Positions 1 through 8,779 of a DNA stretch of 11,521 nt are shown here, piece by piece. Source of the DNA: Erythrobacter sp. 34-65-8 (lineage in GTDB: Bacteria; Pseudomonadota; Alphaproteobacteria; Sphingomonadales; Sphingomonadaceae); NCBI GenBank assembly GCA_002278985.1, contig NCJP01000026.1, forward strand, positions 1 through 11,521. Reading direction: 5' to 3'. The notes below the pieces were generated by a model, which searched no databases, was not told the origin of the DNA, and was given only the letters and a program-made list of their open reading frames with translations. Positions within the stretch are counted from its first letter, which is position 1. Every line of letters starts with the position of its first letter. The translations under genes and the position numbers were made by a program.

Positions 1-646
1 GCGATTCATGCAGCTGGCGGCCGACAACAACATGCAGATCTGCCAGCCGACGACGGCCAGCCAGATCTTCCACCTGCTGCGCCGGCAGATGGTGCGCATG
101 TTCCGCAAGCCGCTGGTCATCATGACTCCCAAGAGCCTGCTGCGCCACCCGATGGCCAAAAGCAGCGCGAGCGAATTCATGGGTGATCATCACTTCATGC
201 GGATCAAGTCCGATACGAAGGACATCGCCGATGACAAGGTCCGCCGTCTGGTCCTGTGTTCGGGCAAGGTGGCGTATGATCTGATCGAAAAACGCGATGC
301 AGAAAAGATTGACGATGTCTCGATCGTCCGCATCGAACAGCTCTATCCCTTCCCGGGCGAGCCGCTGGCCCTGCGCCTGTCGCGCATGGCCCATCTGGAA
401 GACGTGGTCTGGTGCCAGGAAGAACCGCGCAACAACGGCGCGTGGTTCTTCGTCGAGCCGCTGATCGAGGAAGCCCTGGCCGCGGCCGGGGCGCAGGTCG
501 AACGCGCGCGCTATGCCGGCCGCACCGCCAGCGCCTCACCCGCCACCGGCCTTGCCAGCCGTCATGCCAGCGAGCAGGCTGCGCTGATCGCCCACGCACT
601 CGGCACGTCGGTCCGCACGGAAATCCGCCGCAGGAAGAAAGCCTGA
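1..646 (+). CDS. sucA: 2-oxoglutarate dehydrogenase E1 component, C-terminal part (partial)
   Basis: C-terminal ~215 residues of the thiamine-diphosphate-dependent E1 subunit, which decarboxylates 2-oxoglutarate in the TCA cycle. The gene enters from outside the window and the frame begins at base 2. Visible family signatures are the opening RFMQLAADNNMQICQPTTAS, the RKPLVIMTPKSLLRHP stretch (residues 35-50 counting from base 2) and WCQEEPRNNGAW (about 138-149). A full E1 is about 930-950 residues, so most of the protein, including the ThDP site, is missing here. The ATG at base 8 is internal, not a start. The C-terminus ends in a basic tail (RRRKKA). The stop lies 12 bases before the E2 gene, as expected for a sucAB operon. 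Identification is firm; only completeness is limited. Confidence 0.97.
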   Translation, partial: RFMQLAADNNMQICQPTTASQIFHLLRRQMVRMFRKPLVIMTPKSLLRHPMAKSSASEFMGDHHFMRIKSDTKDIADDKVRRLVLCSGKVAYDLIEKRDAEKIDDVSIVRIEQLYPFPGEPLALRLSRMAHLEDVVWCQEEPRNNGAWFFVEPLIEEALAAAGAQVERARYAGRTASASPATGLASRHASEQAALIAHALGTSVRTEIRRRKKA

Positions 647-658
647 GGAAACAGTATC

Positions 659-1897
<1,239 letters not shown>

Positions 1898-1921
1898 TAT
1901 ACGCTTACGCCCGCTGCCCGA

Positions 1922-1927
1922 AGGAAG
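1922..1927 (+). promoter_or_regulatory. Ribosome binding site supporting the 1936 start
   Basis: AGGAAG lies 8 bases before the ATG at 1936. The alternative in-frame ATG at 1969 has only weak purine-rich sequence in front of it. This site is why 1936 was preferred as the start of the small lipoprotein gene. Confidence 0.6.
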
Positions 1928-1935
1928 AGACCATT

Positions 1936-2265
1936 ATGGCTGCTCAGGATACAATCGGTGTGAAAACCATGCGTCCGGCTTATCTCCTGGTTGCGGTATT
2001 CGTACTGGTTGGCTGCGACGCAGCCACGGAGATCGCAGGCGACACCTTCGAGAGCGAGATCCGGCGGGGAATCGTGGCTCAATGCGAACAGGTCGCTGAG
2101 GGCGCCGGAATTGCCGCAGGGCGGATTTCGGCGGTCTGCCAGTGCAGCGCAGACAGCCTCGTCGCGGACGGTGCACCGACACTGTCCGACATCAATCCCG
2201 AACGCTTGCAGGGCATCATCGACGGATGCGTTGCACAGACCGATCCTGACGGGGTCGGGCAGTAA
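1936..2265 (+). CDS. Small predicted lipoprotein with CxC pattern, unknown function
   Basis: 109-residue protein that I do not recognise as a named family. A hydrophobic segment (about 15-26) ends in the lipobox LVGC, so Cys27 is the likely lipidated residue and the mature part would be periplasmic. The residue after it is Asp28; in enteric bacteria Asp at +2 keeps lipoproteins in the inner membrane. The mature part has four more Cys: Cys50, Cys68, Cys70 (CQC) and Cys98, a layout that could form disulfides or bind metal. Two starts are possible. ATG 1936 has the better ribosome binding site; ATG 1969 gives a compact 15-residue signal (MRPAYLLVAVFVLVG) before the Cys. The gene sits between E2 and E3 on the same strand with short gaps (38 and 53 bases), so it is probably co-transcribed. 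Any link to the dehydrogenase is inference from position. Confidence 0.75.
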   Translation: MAAQDTIGVKTMRPAYLLVAVFVLVGCDAATEIAGDTFESEIRRGIVAQCEQVAEGAGIAAGRISAVCQCSADSLVADGAPTLSDINPERLQGIIDGCVAQTDPDGVGQ

Positions 2266-2308
2266 GGCGCAAAGCAAGTATCGTGGCCCGCCAGATGGGA
2301 CTGCGCAC

Positions 2309-2312
2309 GGAG
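2309..2312 (+). promoter_or_regulatory. Ribosome binding site that sets the lpdA start at 2319
   Basis: GGAG lies 6 bases before the ATG at 2319, whose product begins MAEYDYDVLIIGAGPGG, the normal N-terminus of this family. The upstream in-frame GTG at 2283 would add 12 residues with no family precedent that I know of. Confidence 0.65.
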
Positions 2313-2318
2313 TTGGAA

Positions 2319-3715
<1,397 letters not shown>

Positions 3716-3716
<1 letters not shown>

Positions 3717-4570
3717 TGCCGCGAGAGCTGACAGCGCGGGCCGGCCTCCTGAGGGAGCGCCTCCCGGCTGTCATCGCGCTGGCCCTGCCTAGCCTCGCCG
3801 GGTTGGTCTATCTGGTCACCCATGGCGCGCCGGAAAGCTTTCCCCTGTTCAACGCGGGCGCGCTGCTGGCCGCAGCAGCGCTGATCTTGCTGTGTCCGCC
3901 GGTTGCGCACCTGGCCCTGAGGCGGGTGCTTGTGGTGATGCTCCTCGCCCTGCTGTTCGCCCCGCTGCTGACCGGCCCCTGGGTGAGCGGTGTCATGCGC
4001 TGGTTGCCGCTCGGCCCGTTCGTGCTCCATTCCGGAATGCTCCTTGTTCCGGCGCTGGTTGCCCTCGCCGCGCGAGACCGGGACTATGCTGCACCGATAC
4101 TGCTGACCGGCGTGCTGGCGGCGTTCTTCCAGCCGGACGCCGCCACGGGCTTTGCCCTGACCTTCGCTGCGGTTGGCCTGCACGACGTGACCAGGGACTG
4201 GAAGATCGGCGTCAGCGCGATCGTGGCCTTCTTTGCCACGCTGGTCATGGCGATGCGCGGCGAGTTGCCGCCGCAACCGTTTGTCGAGCGTGTCCTGGCC
4301 GACCTGTCGTTCAACGCACCGCTGGTTGCGCTCGCCCTGTTCCTGGCGCTGGTGGCGGCCTTCTTCCTGATCCTGCGGGCCAGCGGCGGCGATCGCGGGG
4401 CGCGCTACGCCATGGCCGGATCGCTGTTCGGCTTCACGATCATGGCCATGATCTCGCATTATCCTACCCCCCTGATCGGCTACGGTGCGGCGCCGATCCT
4501 GGGCTATGGCCTGGCGCTGGCGCTCAACCGCACGGCGCCGACCGGCCCCGCACGGGAATCCCCGGCCTGA
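3716..4570 (+). CDS. Polytopic membrane protein, unknown function
   Basis: 284-residue, strongly hydrophobic protein that I cannot assign to a named family. Hydrophobic segments that may span the membrane lie at about 17-34, 44-64, 70-87, 101-118, 126-152 (one or two), 165-180, 199-220, 231-247 and 252-270, giving some 8-10 helices with short loops. No signal peptide is needed. The segment FFQPDAATGFALTFAAVG (137-154) recalls the QPDxGT motif of FtsW/RodA-type SEDS proteins, but the protein is about 100 residues shorter than those and the rest is not recognisable, so this may be chance. The ATG at 3716 was chosen because it overlaps the lpdA stop by one base. The reading frame is open further upstream, but only inside lpdA. 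No clear Shine-Dalgarno is visible, so translation probably depends on coupling to lpdA. Confidence 0.82.
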
Positions 4571-4625
4571 CCGCAAACGCATTTGCTCCCCAGGCCTTGC
4601 CCGCCTAGAACCGCGCGGCACTGAG

Positions 4626-4630
4626 GGAGG
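4626..4630 (+). promoter_or_regulatory. Strong ribosome binding site of the amidase gene
   Basis: GGAGG lies 7 bases before the ATG at 4638. It decides this start over the open frame that continues upstream into the preceding gene. It sits at the end of the 67-base gap, the largest gap in the plus-strand gene series. Confidence 0.7.
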
Positions 4631-4637
4631 AGCGTTC

Positions 4638-5972
4638 ATGGCCTATCCACAACTGACCCGCGAACCGGGGGCGATCGCACTGGCGGCGCAGATCCGCGCG
4701 GGCGACCTGTCCCCGCTCGACGCGGTCGAGGCAGCCATCGCCCGGATCGAGGACCTCGACATCGGCATTGACGCGGTGGTGGTGTGCGATTTCGACCGTG
4801 CGCGCGATGCTGCCAAGGCGCTTGGCCACGAAAAGCCGCGCGACAACCAGCCGCTCTACGGCGTGCCGATGACCATCAAGGAAAGCTTCGACATCGCCGG
4901 TTTGCCGACCTGCTGGGGCCACGAAGCCTATCGCCACCAGCTCGCCACCCGCGACGCCCGGGTTGTCCACCAGCTCAAGGCGGCCGGAGCCATCCTGCTC
5001 GGCAAGACGAATGTGCCGGTCGACCTCAGCGACTGGCAGAGCTTCAACCCGGTCTATGGTCGCACCGGCAATCCGCATGATCCGGCACGCAGCCCCGGCG
5101 GGTCTTCGGGCGGATCAGCCGCAGCGGTCGCAGCGGGGATGGTGCCGTGCGAGTTCGGCACCGACATCGGCGGCTCAGTCCGCGTCCCGGCGCATTTCTG
5201 CGGGGTCTGGGGCCACAAGTCGAGCTGGGGCCTGATCCCCAAGCACGGGCACGATCATCCGGCCATGGCAGGCCGGGACGCGCACGACGGTGTGCTGTCG
5301 ATTGCCGGGCCCCTGGCGCGCAATGCCGAAGACCTCGCCTTGTTGCTGGAACTGACGGCGGCAATCCCCTTGCGCCGGAGCGGCAAGCCGCTGCGCGAAT
5401 GCCGCCTGCTGGTTCTGGCAGATCATCCCGCCAGCCCCATCGACGCGGCCGTGCGGGGGCCAACCGAAGCCGCGATCGCGATGATCGAGGCGGCCGGCGT
5501 GCGGATTGATCGCGCCTCGGCCCTGCTGCCCGACCTGCCGCAGCAGCAGCATAACTACCTCAAGATGATGAACATCGCGATGGCGCGCGGGATGCCCGCC
5601 CCGGATGGCAGGCGCGCCACCGCTACCGACTGGTTCGACTTGCTTGACGCGCAGGCGCGGAGCGAGCTGGCATGGGCCGCACTGTTCGAAACCTACGACT
5701 TCGTGCTCGCCCCGCCCGCCCCGGTGCTTGCTGTTCCGCATCGCGACGAGGCCGTGTTCAAGGGCGAAATCACCATCGATGGTGCGCAGCACCGGGCAGC
5801 CGACGGGCTGTTCTGGGCCGGACTTGCCACTTTCCCCAACTTGCCCGCGACTGTCCTGCCGATTGGCGGGACGGACGGGCTGCCCTGCGGGATGCAGGTC
5901 ATCGGGCCGCGCTGGGGCGATCTCGACTGCATTGCCGCCGCTGCAGAAATCGGCACGATCCTGCATGGCTAG
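4638..5972 (+). CDS. Amidase-signature family hydrolase
   Basis: 444-residue amidase-signature (AS) enzyme, expected to hydrolyse a carboxylic amide. The Ser-cisSer-Lys triad can be read directly: Lys81 in MTIKES, Ser156 in SPGGSSGGS, and nucleophile Ser180 in GTDIGGSVRVP. The 24-residue spacing between the two Ser matches that in fatty acid amide hydrolase. The C-terminus has the typical GMQVIGPRWGDLD ending. There is no signal peptide, so it is probably cytosolic. Substrate cannot be told: this family includes nicotinamidase-like, acylamidase, aryl-amide and GatA-type enzymes. GatA is unlikely because no gatC or gatB lies nearby. The next gene's ATG lies inside its last codons (8-base overlap), implying coupled translation with the PepSY-type protein. 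Confidence 0.93.
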   Translation: MAYPQLTREPGAIALAAQIRAGDLSPLDAVEAAIARIEDLDIGIDAVVVCDFDRARDAAKALGHEKPRDNQPLYGVPMTIKESFDIAGLPTCWGHEAYRHQLATRDARVVHQLKAAGAILLGKTNVPVDLSDWQSFNPVYGRTGNPHDPARSPGGSSGGSAAAVAAGMVPCEFGTDIGGSVRVPAHFCGVWGHKSSWGLIPKHGHDHPAMAGRDAHDGVLSIAGPLARNAEDLALLLELTAAIPLRRSGKPLRECRLLVLADHPASPIDAAVRGPTEAAIAMIEAAGVRIDRASALLPDLPQQQHNYLKMMNIAMARGMPAPDGRRATATDWFDLLDAQARSELAWAALFETYDFVLAPPAPVLAVPHRDEAVFKGEITIDGAQHRAADGLFWAGLATFPNLPATVLPIGGTDGLPCGMQVIGPRWGDLDCIAAAAEIGTILHG

Positions 5973-6660
5973 CGTGGCACGGCACCAGCGGCTGATGCGT
6001 CAGTTCGCCCGGTGGCATATCTGGCTCGGATGGCTGGTCGGCGTACCAATCCTGATGTGGACGCTGACCGGCCTGTTCATGGTCGCCCGCCCGATCGACG
6101 ACGTGCGCGGTACCAGCTTGCGGACGCAAGCAGAGCCGCAGGCGCTTGTCCTGCCCGGCACCGCCGCAGGCAGCGGGCCGGTCCGGGAGATGCGCAGCTT
6201 CATGCAGCGTGGCCGCGCAATCAGCCTGGTGAACCGGATGGACGGCACCGTGCAGCGTTATGACCTGGCGACCGGGCAGCCGATTGCCCCCGTCGGCGCC
6301 ACCGAAGCGCGCGCCATCGTGGCTCAGGGCGTGATCGGCGGCGACGCGGTAGCCCGCGTCACCCTGTACGAGGCCGACCAGGTTCCGTTCGATTTCCGCC
6401 GGCCCATGCCGGTGTGGCAAGTCGCGCTCGACAATGGCACCCACGTCTATGTCGGGCGGGATACCGGCGAAATCGAGGCTGTACGCACCCGTTGGTGGCG
6501 GGTGTTCGACCTGATGTGGGGGCTCCATATCATGGATCTGGAGGCCCGCGAGGATACCAGCCACCCGGTACTGATCCTGTTCGCAGCGCTGGCCGCATTC
6601 GGCGCATTGCTGGGGTGCATCCTGATGTTCCGCCGGCGCCGGGCCCGGTTGGCGACATGA
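5965..6660 (+). CDS. PepSY-type membrane protein with two transmembrane helices
   Basis: 231 residues. A cytoplasmic N-terminus (RHQRLMRQFARWH) leads into a first membrane helix (about 19-41), followed by a periplasmic region (about 42-200), a second helix (about 202-222) and a basic cytoplasmic tail (RRRRAR). The periplasmic part has two stretches resembling PepSY repeats: GTVQRYDLATGQPI (94-107) and VALDNGTHVYVGRDTGEIEAV (153-173, shown here as two pieces VALDNGTHVYV and GRDTGEIEAV). The HxWLGWLVG and LTGL elements of helix 1 resemble PepSY-associated transmembrane proteins, which in other bacteria are often tied to iron uptake, reductases or peptidase control. No partner of that kind is obvious here. 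The ATG at 5965 overlaps the amidase end by 8 bases. The longer open frame upstream lies wholly within the amidase gene and was discarded. Confidence 0.85.
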   Translation: MASVARHQRLMRQFARWHIWLGWLVGVPILMWTLTGLFMVARPIDDVRGTSLRTQAEPQALVLPGTAAGSGPVREMRSFMQRGRAISLVNRMDGTVQRYDLATGQPIAPVGATEARAIVAQGVIGGDAVARVTLYEADQVPFDFRRPMPVWQVALDNGTHVYVGRDTGEIEAVRTRWWRVFDLMWGLHIMDLEAREDTSHPVLILFAALAAFGALLGCILMFRRRRARLAT

Positions 6661-7286
6661 CACCGGCGGTCCTTCCTCCCGCGCTCGATCTGCTGGGGAC
6701 AGCGGTTTTCGCCCTGACCGGGGCCCTGCTGGCTGCGCGGCTCAGGCAAACCTTCGTAACCATGGCCTTCTTCGCGCTGGTGACCGGCGTGGGTGGCGGC
6801 AGCTTGCGGGACATGCTGATTGGCGCCCCCGCTTTCTGGCTGCACGATCCCTGGGTCGCCCCGGTGATCTTCGCCACCGCGCTGATCGCTTGGTTCACGC
6901 CGACACGCTGGTGGGAGGGATCGCTGCTGGAGTGGGCCGATGCCGCCGGGCTGGCCGCGTTCGCGGTGCTCGGCACGGCCAAGGCAATCCAGTTCGGCGT
7001 TGCCCCGGTGCCTGCGGCGGTGCTTGGCGTGGTGACGGGATGCGCCGGCGGCGTGGTACGAGACGTGATCGCGGGCGTACCGTCGATCATCATGCGGCCG
7101 GAACTCTATGTGACCGCTGCGGCCCTGTCAGCACTGCTCACCGTGGCCGGGACCTTGGCTCATCTGCCATCAGCACTGGTCTGGGGGCTCGCCTGGCTGG
7201 GTGGTTTCACCTTGCGGGGGGTGGCGATCCGGTGGCAGCTGGCCCTGCCCAGCTATACTGCCGGACAGGGCCAGAAACCCGATTAA
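6657..7286 (+). CDS. Trimeric intracellular cation (TRIC/UPF0126) channel family protein
   Basis: 209-residue membrane protein made of two homologous halves plus a last helix, about seven membrane segments in all. Each half carries the family's Gly-rich/Arg-Asp signature: GVGGGSLRDMLIG (44-56) and GCAGGVVRDVIAG (128-140), each followed by a proline-containing stretch (APAFW and VPSII). RPELY (147-151) is also typical. Prokaryotic TRIC proteins form trimeric K+-permeable channels; some UPF0126 members such as YadS are proposed to move small solutes such as glycine, so the permeant here is not certain. The ATG overlaps the stop of the preceding gene by 4 bases (ATGA), which implies translational coupling. 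Its stop codon overlaps the end of the convergent minus-strand gene by 4 bases. Confidence 0.9.
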   Translation: MTPAVLPPALDLLGTAVFALTGALLAARLRQTFVTMAFFALVTGVGGGSLRDMLIGAPAFWLHDPWVAPVIFATALIAWFTPTRWWEGSLLEWADAAGLAAFAVLGTAKAIQFGVAPVPAAVLGVVTGCAGGVVRDVIAGVPSIIMRPELYVTAAALSALLTVAGTLAHLPSALVWGLAWLGGFTLRGVAIRWQLALPSYTAGQGQKPD

Positions 7287-8014
7287 TCGGCGCGTTCTTC
7301 GCCCGGCAGCGGACCACCGGGATAGGCCGGCAGAGGGCCGTCGGCCGTTGCTGCAGGAACAGCACCCTGACCAGAGCCGACCTGCGCCCAGGCAGCGGCA
7401 TAGCGCTCGTCATCCCATTGGCGATCATTGGCTGCGCCGCTGTGGGGCATTGTGGTGCCCTGGCCGTAGCTGATCCCGTCGACCCGGCCATTGCCATCGA
7501 TCCGGCACGAGAACCCGTCACCGTTGTAGACCGTACCGGTGACCAGCCAGCCAGCGGCATTGCGGTCCACCCCGTCCACGCTCGCCACCCGCACGTCACG
7601 CTCAATCGCGCCCACGCAGAGGTTTACTGCGTTGTCGATGCCGCTGCCCGCAGTGGCGCGGCTGTTCGGACGATAACGGTAGCTGTCATCGCTGGGCCGA
7701 TAGCGATAGTCCGTGCGATAGCGATCATCCCGATAGTCACGGTCACGCTTGTTGCCGGACGCTGCGCTGGCAATCGCGGCGATTCCGCCGAGTATCAGCA
7801 CACCGGCGAGCACGTCGCCCGCATCTATCCGGTCGCGATGGCGGCGGTGGCGATAGCCATCGGCGTTGACATCATCGGATTTGAACACGGTCGCGGCGGG
7901 CTGCTGACCGCGCGCAGCCGATACCGGAAGGTCAACCGCTGCGGCCGGAGTGGCCGCCATGGTGAGCGCCGCAACCATCGCCATCGTGCCGGAAACTGGT
8001 TTGAAACGAGGCAT
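7283..8014 (-). CDS. Exported protein with hydrophobic helix and Cys-pair domain (downstream paralog)
   Basis: 243-residue protein of unknown function. An N-terminal signal peptide (about 1-26, ending ATPAAA) is followed by a charged stretch (44-64), a hydrophobic Gly/Ala-rich helix DAGDVLAGVLILGGIAAIAS (64-83), and an Arg/Tyr/Asp-rich low-complexity linker (about 89-117). Next comes a globular part (about 126-183) with Cys133 and Cys170, and a Pro/Gly-rich tail (about 216-240). Layout and several motifs match the neighbour at 8126-8701: GDVLAG/GDVIAG, GGIAAIA, GWLVTG/GWRVRG and FSCRI/FDCRI. The Cys pair probably forms a disulfide outside the cytoplasm. The ATG at 8014 is preferred because AGGGGG sits 6 bases upstream and a clean signal peptide follows; the upstream GTG at 8041 has neither. 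It ends inside the convergent TRIC gene stop. Confidence 0.82.
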   Translation of the reverse strand: MPRFKPVSGTMAMVAALTMAATPAAAVDLPVSAARGQQPAATVFKSDDVNADGYRHRRHRDRIDAGDVLAGVLILGGIAAIASAASGNKRDRDYRDDRYRTDYRYRPSDDSYRYRPNSRATAGSGIDNAVNLCVGAIERDVRVASVDGVDRNAAGWLVTGTVYNGDGFSCRIDGNGRVDGISYGQGTTMPHSGAANDRQWDDERYAAAWAQVGSGQGAVPAATADGPLPAYPGGPLPGEERAD

Positions 8015-8020
8015 TTGTGT

Positions 8021-8026
8021 CCCCCT
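8021..8026 (-). promoter_or_regulatory. Ribosome binding site for the 8014 start
   Basis: On the minus strand AGGGGG stands 6 bases before the ATG at 8014 and decides the start codon. The CCCC run of the hairpin just upstream (minus-strand bases 8035-8038) could in principle pair with this purine run instead of with its own hairpin arm. Confidence 0.6.
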
Positions 8027-8034
8027 ATCTGCTT

Positions 8035-8049
8035 GGGGCACACTGCCCC
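8035..8049 (-). other. Short perfect stem-loop in the leader of the downstream paralog
   Basis: GGGGCA - CAC - TGCCCC on the plus strand: 6 perfect pairs with a 3-base loop. On the minus strand it lies 20 bases before the ATG at 8014. It could be a leader RNA hairpin or an operator-like palindrome. No U-run follows on the minus strand, so it does not look like a terminator. Confidence 0.5.
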
Positions 8050-8066
8050 GCTAACTACCACGCGCT

Positions 8067-8100
8067 AGGCGGCCCAGGCTTTCATCAGCCTGAACCGCCC
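8067..8100 (-). other. Intercistronic stem-loop between the two paralogs
   Basis: Inverted repeat GGCGG-CC-CAGGCT (8068-8080), loop TTCATC, AGCCTG-AA-CCGCC (8087-8099). Read as minus-strand RNA the two internal mismatches become U-G wobble pairs, giving a continuous stem of 13 pairs (14 with the outer G-U at 8100/8067) and a 6-base loop. On the plus strand the same positions are A opposite C. This asymmetry favours function in the minus-strand transcript. No U-tract follows, so it is more likely an mRNA-stabilising or processing element, or a rho-dependent site, than an intrinsic terminator. It starts 25 bases after the stop of the upstream paralog. Confidence 0.6.
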
Positions 8101-8125
8101 CTGGCTCGCCACTCAGCCTGATCGA

Positions 8126-8701
8126 TCAACGCAGGCCACGAATGCCGCTGAAGTCGAGATAGGTCACCCGGCCACGCTCGATCCGGCAGTCAAACCGGCC
8201 GCTGTCGCTGCGGTTGTTGTTGTAGCCCCAGCGGCTGTCATAGCGATCACGCCCGTTCCAGCCACGGTTGCCATCAACCACCACGTTGCCGCGCACGCGC
8301 CAGCCATTGCGGGTATCATCGACGTCCCGGATCTGCGTCACTTGGGCGTAGCGATAACCGGCGCGGCGCGCGTCCTGCCGGGCGGCGTTAACACAGCGCT
8401 CCACCGCTGCACGGGGGTTGCCGCGTGCCTGCCAGCGGTCGCCGCCCCGATAGTTGTCACGGTAATTGTCACGATAGCCGTAGGAACCATCCCGGTAGCG
8501 GTCATCGCCGCGGTTGCCCACAGCAGCCGCAATCGCGGCAATTCCGCCGATGATCACGGCACCGGCAATCACGTCGCCGGTTGAAATACCGCCGTCACGG
8601 TGGTCGTTGGCCAGCGCCGGAGTGGCGGAAGTCATCGCCAGCGCACCGGCAGCGACGGTTCCGAGCGTCCCTTTGGCCAGGGCCTTGGTAATGGTCTTCA
8701 T
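8126..8701 (-). CDS. Exported protein with hydrophobic helix and Cys-pair domain (upstream paralog)
   Basis: 191-residue protein of unknown function. Signal peptide about 1-31 (ending ATPALA), then the hydrophobic Gly/Ala helix GDVIAGAVIIGGIAAIAAAV (42-61), then an Arg/Tyr/Asp/Gly-rich linker (about 64-95) containing a tandem YRDN repeat (76-83). The C-terminal part (about 97-191) has Cys103 and Cys172 placed like the pair in the neighbouring paralog, and the shared motifs GWRVRG (133-138) and FDCRIERGRVTYLDF (170-184). An Asn/Arg/Gly-rich insert (about 143-168) is absent from the neighbour. The helix would allow anchoring in, or insertion into, a membrane after export. The ATG at 8701 follows AAGGAA with 7 bases between. 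The downstream paralog begins 111 bases after its stop, so the two may be co-transcribed. Confidence 0.85.
   Translation of the reverse strand: MKTITKALAKGTLGTVAAGALAMTSATPALANDHRDGGISTGDVIAGAVIIGGIAAIAAAVGNRGDDRYRDGSYGYRDNYRDNYRGGDRWQARGNPRAAVERCVNAARQDARRAGYRYAQVTQIRDVDDTRNGWRVRGNVVVDGNRGWNGRDRYDSRWGYNNNRSDSGRFDCRIERGRVTYLDFSGIRGLR
8449..8477 (-). repeat. Imperfect 12-base tandem repeat in the coding linker
   Basis: Two adjacent 12-base units (8449-8460 and 8461-8472, two differences) plus a 5-base partial unit. On the minus strand they encode YRDN-YRDN-YR (residues 76-85) in the low-complexity linker. Unit length is a multiple of three, so gain or loss of units would keep the frame. Confidence 0.7.
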
Positions 8702-8709
8702 CGCACGTT

Positions 8710-8750
8710 CCTTCGATACCGGCCTGCGGGAGTGCGTCCGGCTTCGAAGA
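8710..8750 (-). other. Leader stem-loop overlapping the Shine-Dalgarno of the upstream paralog
   Basis: On the plus strand CTTCGA (8711-8716), TA, CCGG (8719-8722), 15-base loop, CCGG (8738-8741), CT, TCGAAG (8744-8749). In the minus-strand RNA this folds as 6 pairs, one A-A mismatch, one G-U pair and 4 pairs, with a possible outer U-G. The 3' arm contains the AAG of the AAGGA ribosome binding site of the gene starting at 8701, so folding would partly hide it. The transcription start is unknown; if it lies inside 8744-8750 the stem would be shortened. Confidence 0.5.
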
Positions 8751-8779
8751 CTGTTGTAGCGATTCGCGGTGAGATCACG

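Noticed and set aside
2283..2318. GTG start extending lpdA by 12 residues
   Set aside because: ATG 2319 has GGAG at good spacing and gives the usual family N-terminus.
4579..4608. TTGCTC-N-TAGAAC as a promoter in the gap before the amidase gene
   Set aside because: Too weak a match to a -35/-10 pair to claim; the gap may simply be intra-operon.
8015..8041. GTG start extending the downstream paralog by 9 residues
   Set aside because: No ribosome binding site, would place the hairpin 8035-8049 across the start, and spoils the signal peptide N-region.
6890..8068. Plus-strand open frame through the TRIC end and the exported-protein gene (392 codons)
   Set aside because: Out of frame with the TRIC gene and antisense to a minus gene that has a signal peptide, a ribosome binding site and a paralog next door.
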